Source of the DNA: a virus
IMG/VR virus record: IMGVR_UViG_3300035698_010625
Coordinates: 41,619-105,618 of that record
Direction: 5' to 3' (one strand)
DNA: 64,000 nucleotides
Numbering within the stretch: the first letter of the stretch is position 1; every line of letters starts with the position of its first letter. The notes below the pieces were generated by a model, which was given only the letters and a program-made list of their open reading frames with translations, ran no database searches and had not been told where the DNA came from. Position numbers and translations under genes: made by a program. Below are positions 1-6,784 of the stretch, one piece after another.

Positions 1-1
1 A

Positions 2-331
2 GATTATAAGGATAGGCACCGAATCTATAGGTCTCTCGATAAAGTATTAAAAGCTCAAAATGGTGATTTAACAATCATCGCTGGTGGCGCTAACGGTGTA
101 GATACTATTGCTGAAGAATGGGCAGTAGAAAATAATCTGGAGACAGATATCTACCCTGCTGACTGGGATAATCTAGGGAAGAAAGCTGGATATGTCAGAA
201 ACGCACAAATGCTTGAAGAAGGTAAACCCGATTATGTCCTAGCCTTTCCCGGAGGTCCAGGGACTAAAATGATGAAAAATCTAGCACGCAAGAAAAAGAT
301 TGGTGTTCTTGTAGTATCTAGTAAAGGATAG
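2..331 (+). CDS. SLOG-fold (DUF2493-like) protein, 5' truncated
   Basis: The reading frame enters from the left edge and stops with TAG at 329-331, so the N terminus is missing. The visible part has the Rossmann-type pattern of the YspA/DUF2493 branch of the SLOG superfamily: a TIIAGGANGVDTIAEEWA segment followed later by AFPGGPGTKMM, where the glycine-rich loops would bind a nucleotide or nucleotide-derived ligand. No catalytic function is known for this group in phages. It ends 3 bases before the gp62 gene, so it is co-transcribed with the replication genes. Family assignment is from motif recognition only. Confidence 0.7.
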   Translation, partial: DYKDRHRIYRSLDKVLKAQNGDLTIIAGGANGVDTIAEEWAVENNLETDIYPADWDNLGKKAGYVRNAQMLEEGKPDYVLAFPGGPGTKMMKNLARKKKIGVLVVSSKG

Positions 332-334
332 ATA

Positions 335-703
335 ATGAAATTATGGGATCACGTAAACGCAATTAATAGCGGTAAAGGTACTCTTGCCGATGATCTGTCA
401 GAATACAAACCCTTTCTCATTAACCGTCAGTTATCGTATTTCAAAGATACAGTCTTCATAGCAGCAGAAATGAATTCTCATGCAAATCTCGATAAAGATA
501 TGCAACATGCTTTTCTTATAAATATTGTGAGGCCGAGGAAACGTTTTTCTAAATGGGCGAAAGCTCCGAAGGACGCTGATTTTTCTGCTGTTATGGAGTA
601 CTTTGGTTATGGACCCGTGAAAGCCAAGGAAGCTCTTAAAATCCTTACCGATGATGATCTACGCGATCTGAAAAAAGAATTAGAAAAAGGCGGTAAACAA
701 TGA
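335..703 (+). CDS. 62: Clamp-loader small subunit (T4 gp62-like)
   Basis: The 122-residue protein matches the short gp62 seen in T4-like marine phages: an N-terminal KLWDHVNAI segment, FLINRQLSYF, and the basic INIVRPRKRFSKWAK block. In T4, one gp62 joins four gp44 subunits to load the gp45 sliding clamp onto primer-template DNA. Gp44 and gp45 are not in the window and are presumably upstream. Its 3' end overlaps regA by 4 bases, the same gene order (62-regA) as T4. Confidence 0.85.
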   Translation: MKLWDHVNAINSGKGTLADDLSEYKPFLINRQLSYFKDTVFIAAEMNSHANLDKDMQHAFLINIVRPRKRFSKWAKAPKDADFSAVMEYFGYGPVKAKEALKILTDDDLRDLKKELEKGGKQ

Positions 704-1101
704 ACTTTGATATTAACGATTTAGTGGAGGTGTCTTTAAAAACTGACGATGATTTTCTGAAGATTAAAGAGACACTAACTAGAATTGGAATTGCTTCTAA
801 GAAAGATAATGTACTATACCAATCGTGCCACATCCTACACAAACGTGGACGATACTTTATCATTCATTTTAAGGAATTATTTGCTTTAGACGGTAAGCCA
901 TTTAACATGACAGAGGATGACATTGGAAGGCGTAATACCATCTCTAGCCTTATCGCAGAGTGGGGTTTAGCTGCAATTGTAAATCCGGAATCTATGGAGC
1001 AACCACGCGCTCCTATGGCGAAAATCAAAATCCTACCTTGGAAAGAAAAGGACGACTGGGACCTAGTAGCCAAGTACGATATCGGTAAAAAGCGTACATA
1101 A
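700..1101 (+). CDS. regA: RegA translational repressor
   Basis: At 133 residues it is close to T4 RegA (122). It keeps the family's conserved stretches FLKIKETLTRIGIA, VLYQSCHILHKRG and YFIIHFKELF. RegA binds the translation initiation region of many early phage mRNAs and blocks ribosome loading, so it is a global post-transcriptional switch that also represses itself. It overlaps gp62 by ATGA. In T4, gene 43 follows directly, but here gene 43 is 26 kb away beside phoH, so the module has been split. Confidence 0.9.
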   Translation: MNFDINDLVEVSLKTDDDFLKIKETLTRIGIASKKDNVLYQSCHILHKRGRYFIIHFKELFALDGKPFNMTEDDIGRRNTISSLIAEWGLAAIVNPESMEQPRAPMAKIKILPWKEKDDWDLVAKYDIGKKRT

Positions 1102-1105
1102 GAAA

Positions 1106-1122
1106 GGGGCCATGTCGGCCCC
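1106..1122. terminator. GC-rich hairpin between convergent genes
   Basis: A perfect 6-bp stem (GGGGCC / GGCCCC) with a 5-base loop lies between the end of regA and the end of the leftward operon. There is no clear T run on either side, so it is a probable bidirectional transcription block rather than a classical intrinsic terminator. Confidence 0.4.
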
Positions 1123-1154
1123 CGATCCCTCCATAAACGGTCAATCATGGCCGC

Positions 1155-1460
1155 TTAATTATTGATTTCCACCTGCACTTTAGTAGTTACCACCACAGGT
1201 TCTACTTTAAATGCACGATATTTTGGTGGCCCTCCTGAGCGTTTTTCCATTTCAGAAATCGCTAGAACAAAATCTTCTTTATCTGTGTATGCAACATAAT
1301 CTAGATTAGGCTCATTGCTAGCAGGATAACCATGCCCTAGATTACTCCTCGAGCGCTCATCACCGGGAACATATCTAGTAGTGAAGTGCATGATTCCCCA
1401 ATGTGGACCTTTAGGACAATCCCTTTCTCGGCGAACATAAAACGTATTACTATTTTTCAT
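1155..1460 (-). CDS. Hypothetical protein, 101 aa
   Basis: Last gene of the leftward operon. I do not recognise a family. The start at 1460 was chosen because it overlaps the stop of the upstream gene (ATGA), the coupling used throughout this operon; an upstream in-frame start would add 11 residues. The protein is mixed charge with no membrane segment or signal peptide. Confidence 0.6.
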   Translation of the reverse strand: MKNSNTFYVRRERDCPKGPHWGIMHFTTRYVPGDERSRSNLGHGYPASNEPNLDYVAYTDKEDFVLAISEMEKRSGGPPKYRAFKVEPVVVTTKVQVEINN

Positions 1461-1837
1461 GATGCTAATTTTCCATTGTAAACGTGTTTCCAAATATCGT
1501 CTTCATTAAATGAGCTTCTAAATCCAGCGCGTACTAAATCAAAACTCTCCATATGATGATCATGTGCTAACACAGCAACTGCCGTGTGCATACCTTCCAT
1601 ACTATCTTCATCTTCATAAAAATCAGCGTATTGTTCTCCACTGTTAAATAGAAGATTTGTTAGATAAATCATTCGGGCACTATTACCACCTTCCAAAATA
1701 ATGAGGGTTTTGTGATCTTCACACCACTGATTTACATATTCATTATTTTGATGAACCAATTCTGCTACTGCATGAGCGCTCTGGATGCCTTTCTGCAAAG
1801 GACTCAACCACGTATGGGCAAACACATATACTCTCAT
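1457..1837 (-). CDS. Possible peptidyl-tRNA hydrolase (PTH2-like)
   Basis: 126 residues. The N terminus reads as a beta strand followed by LSPLQKGIQSAHAVAEL, which resembles the PTH2 family pattern in which a GK..AQ.AHA helix carries the active-site histidine. A second strand (TLIILEGG) follows. PTH2 enzymes free tRNA from stalled peptidyl-tRNA, a plausible role next to so many phage tRNA genes, but the match is by eye and partial. Start 1837 overlaps the preceding stop (TAATG) and sits 8 bases after a GGGGGAG ribosome binding site. Confidence 0.45.
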   Translation of the reverse strand: MRVYVFAHTWLSPLQKGIQSAHAVAELVHQNNEYVNQWCEDHKTLIILEGGNSARMIYLTNLLFNSGEQYADFYEDEDSMEGMHTAVAVLAHDHHMESFDLVRAGFRSSFNEDDIWKHVYNGKLAS

Positions 1838-2244
1838 TACCATTCTCCCCCAAATTCATTATTTGGATCAGTATCAATTCTGATATCACCAAAGTAAATA
1901 GTACTCTCATCCATTCCAACTTCAAATGGCTCTTTAAAAGTAATTACAGCACCAGATCCTCTTTCGACGAGTTTAGCAAGATCAACACCATTAATGTCCC
2001 CAACAGTGAAATCGTCGAAGTGGATGCAACCGATAGTACCGGAATCCACAGAGTACTTCCGGCCGAAATCATCTTCGAAACGTCCATCCCCATAAGTTGT
2101 ATTGAAAGCAGCCATGTGCGCATTGTTTCTCTCCTTTACTTTAAAGTCATTATTTTCAATTACATATTCACACATATAATCCCAATCATTATCATCAATC
2201 ACGTAGCAAAGATCACCTACGTAATATCGTCCAGGTTTCATCAT
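1837..2244 (-). CDS. Conserved phage hypothetical protein, 135 aa
   Basis: Begins with MKPGRYYVGDLCYVI and a tryptophan-rich WDYMCEY segment, a pattern I associate with small phage proteins of unknown function ('GDLCYV' family). It is soluble and acidic, with several GDG/DDF turns. Two adjacent ATG codons are possible starts (2244, 2241). It overlaps the genes on both sides, consistent with tight translational coupling. Confidence 0.6.
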   Translation of the reverse strand: MMKPGRYYVGDLCYVIDDNDWDYMCEYVIENNDFKVKERNNAHMAAFNTTYGDGRFEDDFGRKYSVDSGTIGCIHFDDFTVGDINGVDLAKLVERGSGAVITFKEPFEVGMDESTIYFGDIRIDTDPNNEFGGEW

Positions 2245-2567
2245 TATTCAAATTCTCTCTTAAGTTCTTCAAATTCCCGTAGTCGCGCTGCTTTAGCAAC
2301 AACCTCCCGCTCAGTAATTCGGTCATGTTTACGATTAGAAACCCTTACAATAACATCTGTCATAGCTTCACTGGATTGTTCAATAATTTCAAATGTTATT
2401 AGTTTACAATCTTTATAAACATTCTCCGCAGCATATGTACCCATCATTACAATATGATTAGATATATGTCCCAATGCAGCCCAAGTTTTTCCTCTTGGAT
2501 TGAATTTAGGGTGACTTGTTCCAGTAGAAAAGTTACCATTCTTATCGCGTATTTTAAAGACTAACAT
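2244..2567 (-). CDS. Hypothetical protein, 107 aa
   Basis: Not recognised. The first half is beta-rich with a NPRGKTWAALGHI segment; the C-terminal 40 residues (arginine- and glutamate-rich, REVVAKAARLREFEEL) should form an amphipathic helix or coiled coil. It overlaps the HNH gene upstream by 14 bases and the next gene by one. Confidence 0.6.
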   Translation of the reverse strand: MLVFKIRDKNGNFSTGTSHPKFNPRGKTWAALGHISNHIVMMGTYAAENVYKDCKLITFEIIEQSSEAMTDVIVRVSNRKHDRITEREVVAKAARLREFEELKREFE

Positions 2568-3123
2568 CTTTGATTGTTATCTCCCCTTTCCATGGCTGAA
2601 TGAAATCTACCCAAGACTCGTGATCCAAAGTAATAGGATATTTTCTACGCAGTGAAACTAGCTTTGAATAGGACGGTGTATATGGTTTGTGCCGTGGCTT
2701 TTTGTTTTTCGCATCTGTGTCACCATAATTATGATTACAAGGACCACACGACGCGAGATAATTGTTCCAACCATCTCGCCCTCCTTTTGCTTTCGGAATG
2801 TAATGATCATAAGTAAGTGTATCAATTGAAAGCGGACAACTGCAGTATACACACTTGTAGTTGTCTCTCAGAAGGATATATTGCTTATTGTAAGGAACTG
2901 TCTCAGGTCTCTTAAAGTATTTAGTTCGCGCCATCACTGACGGTACAGGGATATGGTGTTTCCCACCTGCAGTACTAAAGACACGATCATATGTCGCAAC
3001 AGTAAAGCACGTCCCATTAAGTACGCGTACAATAGCTTGTTCTACCTGATTAGCACGCATAGTCAGTGCATTCACTGGCATCATGTCAGCATTTAATACA
3101 AGTGTCTTTAGTCCAATACTCAT
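2554..3123 (-). CDS. HNH endonuclease
   Basis: 189 residues with a clear HNH (beta-beta-alpha metal) nuclease core: Zn-knuckle cysteines C91/C94 and C126/C129 around TYDHYIPKAKGG, giving catalytic D106-H107, then N121 and N130. The N terminus (LKTLVLNADMMPVNAL) matches stand-alone HNH proteins of bacteria and T4-like phages rather than an intron-encoded homing enzyme. It would cut DNA; whether it is a free-standing homing endonuclease or helps degrade host DNA cannot be told. It abuts the next small gene directly. Confidence 0.85.
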   Translation of the reverse strand: MSIGLKTLVLNADMMPVNALTMRANQVEQAIVRVLNGTCFTVATYDRVFSTAGGKHHIPVPSVMARTKYFKRPETVPYNKQYILLRDNYKCVYCSCPLSIDTLTYDHYIPKAKGGRDGWNNYLASCGPCNHNYGDTDAKNKKPRHKPYTPSYSKLVSLRRKYPITLDHESWVDFIQPWKGEITIKDVSL

Positions 3124-3258
3124 TTACTTTCTTCTCTTAACTTGAAACGTAATTCTCCAGTAAAGTTTAACTTTACACCAAAACTCTTGGGGAATGCCAG
3201 CAGCGCAAAATAGCATCACTAGCATCGCTGCTACAGATATATATGCTACCCACTCCAT
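3124..3258 (-). CDS. Small membrane protein, 44 aa
   Basis: An ATG at 3258 overlaps the upstream stop (TAATG), and its TAA stop directly precedes the HNH start. One hydrophobic helix near the N terminus (about residues 5-21) is followed by a very basic tail ending KVKRRK, the topology of a small inner-membrane protein. No family recognised. Confidence 0.6.
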   Translation of the reverse strand: MEWVAYISVAAMLVMLFCAAGIPQEFWCKVKLYWRITFQVKRRK

Positions 3259-3641
3259 TAGAGAGCTTCCCAAGCTGCATTACCAGTACAACGTGGCTTT
3301 CCATCTGAACCTAGTAGAGGTGTTAGAAAATCACTAACGCGAATGTACGTACACCCAGTTTCTAGATCTTTGTACAATCTGAAATTATCTGCTGGTTTAT
3401 CTACTCGTGGAAATCTATCAACGCTACTAGTAGTTTTTGTTGTTTCTCCTCTTGCTTCTGCCATCGCTTCTTGTTTTCCTTCAACAATTGCTATTACAGA
3501 GAGCATAAGGAACACAATCAGAGAACAGAAAGAGAGAGTCCAAGCTTCATCTCCAATCTTGCTTCGCACAAAATAAGAATGCATTATATAGCATACTGTA
3601 CAAAGAAAAATAAGTGCTGATAGAAATATAAAAAAGTCCAT
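3258..3641 (-). CDS. Membrane protein with C-terminal soluble domain
   Basis: 127 residues with two transmembrane helices (about 2-24 and 35-52) and a soluble C-terminal domain of about 60 residues. That domain carries DLETGCTYIRVSDFLTPLL, resembling the small DUF6440-type domain found in phage and bacterial proteins. Function unknown. It is coupled to the 44-residue membrane protein downstream, and the two may act together at the membrane. Confidence 0.6.
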   Translation of the reverse strand: MDFFIFLSALIFLCTVCYIMHSYFVRSKIGDEAWTLSFCSLIVFLMLSVIAIVEGKQEAMAEARGETTKTTSSVDRFPRVDKPADNFRLYKDLETGCTYIRVSDFLTPLLGSDGKPRCTGNAAWEAL

Positions 3642-3643
3642 AA

Positions 3644-4402
3644 TTAAATCTCCAGTAGAAGTTCGGGATTATGGTCAGTTTCTTCTGCCCATGTTGATGT
3701 TACATATCCAAAAGCATTACAAACGACGCGCGTATCACCAATGGTATAGTTACTAGGAGAATGAATGTGCCCGTGGAACCAATACTTCGCTCGGGAAATT
3801 CGGACTACTTCATCAAGATTAGATGCAAAGTAACAATTTGATGTTTCTCCTGCATACTTAGCACCAATTGATCGTTCACTTGGAGCATGATGTGTAACAA
3901 TCACTCGAGGAAGGTCTGTCTCCTTTTCCATCTCAGACAGTAACCAAGCAAGGTCCCGTTTGTGACGGTCAAGAATCTCCCACCCTGTAGTTTTACTATG
4001 TTTTGCATCATTAAGAACTCGGTGATACATTTTCTCCATGAATATACCGTCACCGTAAAGATTAAAGTCAGTCCATAGCGTGCAGCCAATGAACTGAACT
4101 CCTTCAACAGTAACTACATCACGATTCAAAAAGTAAACGTCATCATAAAACTCAGCTGCTTCTTTCATTGCAAAGTAGTTAGGTGCTAACCCCGCTTTGT
4201 TGTAATGTTCATGGTTCCCAGCAACCAAGATAACTGGCACCCCTCCAGATCGTGCTCCAATTTGCGCTCCAACATCTACCATCGTTGGGTTATCAAAGAG
4301 ATCCCCTGCAATGACAATGATGTCAGTACCTTCTGGTGCTTTATACTCAGCACCAGGTGTAAATTCATGGTGAAGGTCACTCACTAAATGTATATTTGTC
4401 AT
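3644..4402 (-). CDS. Calcineurin-like metallophosphoesterase
   Basis: 252 residues containing all metal-binding blocks of the family: D9-x-H11 (SDLHHEF), GD at 33-34 (IAGDLFDNP), GNHEH at 62-66, VTHHAPS and the closing GHIHSPSNY. Such enzymes hydrolyse phosphodi- or monoesters (nucleotides, cyclic phosphates or nucleic acid ends); the exact substrate cannot be predicted. Similar stand-alone phosphoesterases are common in T4-like phage early regions. Confidence 0.85.
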   Translation of the reverse strand: MTNIHLVSDLHHEFTPGAEYKAPEGTDIIVIAGDLFDNPTMVDVGAQIGARSGGVPVILVAGNHEHYNKAGLAPNYFAMKEAAEFYDDVYFLNRDVVTVEGVQFIGCTLWTDFNLYGDGIFMEKMYHRVLNDAKHSKTTGWEILDRHKRDLAWLLSEMEKETDLPRVIVTHHAPSERSIGAKYAGETSNCYFASNLDEVVRISRAKYWFHGHIHSPSNYTIGDTRVVCNAFGYVTSTWAEETDHNPELLLEI

Positions 4403-4405
4403 AAG

Positions 4406-4609
4406 TTAAGGTCTCGTTAATCCAAGGATCGAATCAACATAGAGCTTCCATGCTGGTTCGTTTAAAGGTTCTGGCTGTCGCACTCCCATTTTTCGAAGCG
4501 CATCGGGATTGCGTACTTCCATGAATTCATGTCTTATAAACCCATCTGCGTTTTTGAAATAAGAGTAAATAAAACCGCGATATGAATATGTAAGAACGTG
4601 AATTTTCAT
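4406..4609 (-). CDS. Hypothetical protein, 67 aa
   Basis: Not recognised. Tyrosine-rich N terminus (IHVLTYSYRGFIYSYF), soluble. Its ATG overlaps the TGA of the gene upstream. Conservation of the coupled start/stop arrangement is the main support. Confidence 0.55.
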   Translation of the reverse strand: MKIHVLTYSYRGFIYSYFKNADGFIRHEFMEVRNPDALRKMGVRQPEPLNEPAWKLYVDSILGLTRP

Positions 4610-4779
4610 GAAATATCAAATCTCCTTTGGATTGCAGTATCCATAATATATATTGCGGTTATGTTATCAGCATCCAAAGATATCGCACCTAGCGCTGCTT
4701 CAAGAAATAGTTTTTCACTCCCAACAATGCGGTGTTCGCCACCTTCAACCACAATATTAATCGTATACTGTTTATGCAT
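4606..4779 (-). CDS. Hypothetical protein, 57 aa
   Basis: Short leftward frame from ATG 4779 to TGA at 4606-4608, fitting exactly between its neighbours (ATGA overlap downstream, 8-base overlap upstream). The product begins MHKQYTINIVVEGGEH and looks like a small alpha/beta protein. No family recognised. Support comes from its tight fit in the operon. Confidence 0.5.
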   Translation of the reverse strand: MHKQYTINIVVEGGEHRIVGSEKLFLEAALGAISLDADNITAIYIMDTAIQRRFDIS

Positions 4780-4987
4780 CAGTCAGGCGTCCAGATCCAG
4801 CCGCCGCGTTTCTCCGGTTCGATGCTCCCATGTATTGCTTCAAGGTCAGCGATTTTTCTGCCCAGTCTTCAGCATTTTCCAACGTACCACATATAAAAGC
4901 ATGGTGTTGGATAGAAGTAAATCCAACGTGCCCACAAGGTGAAATTTTCAAATATTTCATACTTTCAATTTCGTAAATGATAAACAT
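4772..4987 (-). CDS. Hypothetical protein, 71 aa
   Basis: Starts MFIIYEIESMKYLKI; the ATG at 4987 overlaps the upstream TGA (ATGA). It contains a central HHAFICGTLENAEDWAEK segment and resembles its upstream neighbour in layout (a YxxxE start followed by a beta strand), so the two may be distant paralogues. Function unknown. Confidence 0.55.
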   Translation of the reverse strand: MFIIYEIESMKYLKISPCGHVGFTSIQHHAFICGTLENAEDWAEKSLTLKQYMGASNRRNAAAGSGRLTDA

Positions 4988-5364
4988 CAAACCAAATCTC
5001 CATGTTTTTCAATGAGATAAGCAAGTCGCTCACGTAAAGCTTTTATTTCTTCAAGTGCTTCATATCGAGCTCGCGTTCTTTTATTCGTTGCGATCGCTTG
5101 AACAACCTTGGGATAATCACGAATCATTAAACTACGTTTGGGTACGAATGCATCACCAACCCACATTACAACAAATCCACCATCCAATTCAAGAGCGAGT
5201 GAATGATAGTTGTTGCGAATGATAATGTCAGCAACCCGTCCAGCATCGAGAATTGAGTTATAACGCTCGGCTTCCCACATTGAACCCGTAAGTGACATTG
5301 TTTTGTCATCGTCTAATTTGAAATAACGCAAGCTAGTAGCTTCTTTGATAACGTAATAAGCCAT
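4987..5364 (-). CDS. Hypothetical protein, 125 aa
   Basis: Start at 5364 (MAYYVIKEATS) preferred over an upstream alternative because a purine-rich GAGAAT lies 6 bases before it. N-terminal half beta-rich; residues about 85-120 (RTRARYEALEEIKALRERL) form a probable coiled coil. Not recognised. Confidence 0.55.
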   Translation of the reverse strand: MAYYVIKEATSLRYFKLDDDKTMSLTGSMWEAERYNSILDAGRVADIIIRNNYHSLALELDGGFVVMWVGDAFVPKRSLMIRDYPKVVQAIATNKRTRARYEALEEIKALRERLAYLIEKHGDLV

Positions 5365-5413
5365 AAAAATTCTCCAATGCTGGGTGAGACAGCGCCCCAC
5401 CCAGTAAGGTTAA

Positions 5414-5656
5414 TTAGAAGAGAGGGCATTCCAGTGCAACCGCCCGGACAACGCCTTGCCAGCTGTGTTTGGAGACGAGTGCAGAGACTGCTTCATCTGC
5501 TGCTTTGTCATCCCCGTAAAGCCAGAGTCGATTAGCGTCAAGACAAGCTTCGACCGCTTCATGATTATCGCTGATACCCTCCATGCAGTCGGGGCCGATG
5601 CAGTTCCAAGTAGTGTACACTGCAGTTTTGATAGCGTCAGAGATTTCAATGTCCAT
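5414..5656 (-). CDS. Hypothetical protein, 80 aa
   Basis: ATG at 5656 lies 2 bases after the upstream stop; a GTG two codons upstream is an alternative. Alanine-rich helical protein with three cysteines (WNCIGPDCME, ALECPLF). From here to 7756 the DNA is clearly GC-richer than the rest of the window. Function unknown. Confidence 0.5.
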   Translation of the reverse strand: MDIEISDAIKTAVYTTWNCIGPDCMEGISDNHEAVEACLDANRLWLYGDDKAADEAVSALVSKHSWQGVVRAVALECPLF

Positions 5657-5658
5657 GT

Positions 5659-5856
5659 TCACCAGCCCAGTTGTTTTTCGAGAAGTTCAATCCGCGCAGC
5701 AGCTACGGTGGCGCGTTCATTGAGGTCGAACGCTTTCTTTTCATCGCCAGCAGTGATAGCGTCATCACGGTCCAAGATGAGAATGTCGTACCCAGCGTTT
5801 TCACTGAGAAGTTGGAGGCCGTTGCGGACGTCGCGCATCAATTGAGTGTCTGGCAT
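5659..5856 (-). CDS. Hypothetical protein, 65 aa
   Basis: Start 5856 (MPDTQLMRDVRNGL) chosen over a far upstream in-frame ATG that would overlap the next gene heavily. Predicted nearly all helical, with a C-terminal heptad-like segment (RATVAAARIELLEKQL) suggesting a short coiled coil. GC-rich codon use. Not recognised. Confidence 0.5.
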   Translation of the reverse strand: MPDTQLMRDVRNGLQLLSENAGYDILILDRDDAITAGDEKKAFDLNERATVAAARIELLEKQLGW

Positions 5857-5860
5857 GTTA

Positions 5861-6049
5861 TTAAACCTTCTTGGATTTGTAGATGAAAGGCAGTTCGCGT
5901 TTTGGGGTGATGCGACAGTTGTGCACTTTCCATTTTCCAGAGCGACAAGCTTCGATGCGGCGTTTGCGCGAGATTTTCTTCGCTGGGAGGATTTCAATGA
6001 CTCCGCCTGCAGCGTAGAAGTGAGCCATTTCGCGTTCAGTAGCGTTCAT
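5861..6049 (-). CDS. Small basic protein, 62 aa
   Basis: MNATEREMAHFYAAGG start, then a strongly basic second half (KKISRKRRIEACRSGKWK, ending KSKKV) that could bind nucleic acid. A TTG four codons upstream is an alternative start. Located near the promoter-proximal end of the leftward operon, where T4-like phages keep host-takeover genes. No family recognised. Confidence 0.5.
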   Translation of the reverse strand: MNATEREMAHFYAAGGVIEILPAKKISRKRRIEACRSGKWKVHNCRITPKRELPFIYKSKKV

Positions 6050-6062
6050 AAGAGTAACCAAG

Positions 6063-6206
6063 TCAGAGGGAGAGAGCGCCCCGAGTGTAATTTTTCTCGG
6101 CCCAAGCTTTCATTTTAGTGACCACTTGGTCCTGGCGCCGTGTCATCGTGTAAGGCGCAGATGGCATGTGGTTGGCCGTTTTTGCTGTTGGAGTTGATAA
6201 GTCCAT
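6063..6206 (-). CDS. Small protein, 47 aa; first gene of the leftward operon
   Basis: ATG at 6206 to TGA at 6063-6065. N terminus low in structure (MDLSTPTAKTANHMPS), C terminus helical and basic (TRRQDQVVTKMKAWAEK). It is the first leftward gene beside the repeat-bearing intergenic region, so its promoter should lie within 6207-6300. Function unknown. Confidence 0.45.
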   Translation of the reverse strand: MDLSTPTAKTANHMPSAPYTMTRRQDQVVTKMKAWAEKNYTRGALSL

Positions 6207-6250
6207 TCTATATGGTTGAGCCAAATGTTACACATATAAAACCTTAATAA

Positions 6251-6665
6251 AATCAGCCACTTACGGGCCGGTTGCGCTAAGTGATTGATTCTATTAGGAA
6301 ATCATTTGAACTTGTCGTTCGTTCACGCCTATATAAAGGACTAAAAAATATAGTGTAGAATCAGGCACTTAGAGCACATCACTCTAGAGGAAATATAGTG
6401 TAAAGACAGGCACTTAGAGACCAAAAGGGCACTAGAGTTAGGTAACCAAGGTTGACACCTTAATGACCGTCTCAGAAATGACACTAGAGTGAATCCACGA
6501 AAAACGTAACGAAATCAGGCACTTAGAGCCGAATTTCGTGGTTATTTTCTTACCACAAATGGTCATTTTATGTGCAATTGTATCAAAATCAATCACTTAC
6601 GTCACACTCTGGCTTTTTAGTGTAGAATCAATCACTTAGATCATCAGGCTGCTAAGTGCCTGATT
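6251..6665. repeat. Eight copies of a 14-bp iteron-like repeat in a gene-free region
   Basis: No gene is visible in 6207-6784. The 14-mer AATCARKCACTTAS (copies AATCAGGCACTTAG, AATCAATCACTTAG/C, AATCAGCCACTTAC, one AGACAGG variant) occurs forward at 6251, 6359, 6404, 6513, 6587 and 6626 and inverted at 6277 and 6652. Shared flanks (TAGTGTAGAATCA, CACTAGAG) extend some copies. One copy sits inside a perfect 8-bp inverted repeat (CCACGAAA 6495-6502 / TTTCGTGG 6534-6541). The region separates divergent transcription units and precedes an AAA+ ATPase gene. Iterons of a replication origin, or a multi-site operator/enhancer, both fit. Confidence 0.8.
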
Positions 6666-6705
6666 TCGTTAACAATTTAGGTATGTTTTTTATTACCACA
6701 CTGTA

Positions 6706-6711
6706 TATAAT
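6706..6711 (+). promoter_or_regulatory. Probable -10 element for the AAA+ gene
   Basis: TATAAT lies 74 bases before the AAA+ start. The -35 position holds only a T-rich stretch without a clear TTGACA, so the promoter may need an activator, perhaps acting through the repeats just upstream. The leader between it and AGGAG at 6773-6777 contains repeated GCACTGCACT. Confidence 0.4.
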
Positions 6712-6784
6712 GGTCCTTGTCAACACAACAACCTAAACCACGCACTGCACTGACACGCACTGCACTCGACACTAGGAGATACGA

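Noticed and set aside
4598-4942. Rightward frame of 114 codons opposite the leftward operon
   Set aside because: Low-complexity serine-rich product on the antisense of three tightly coupled leftward genes; a shadow frame.
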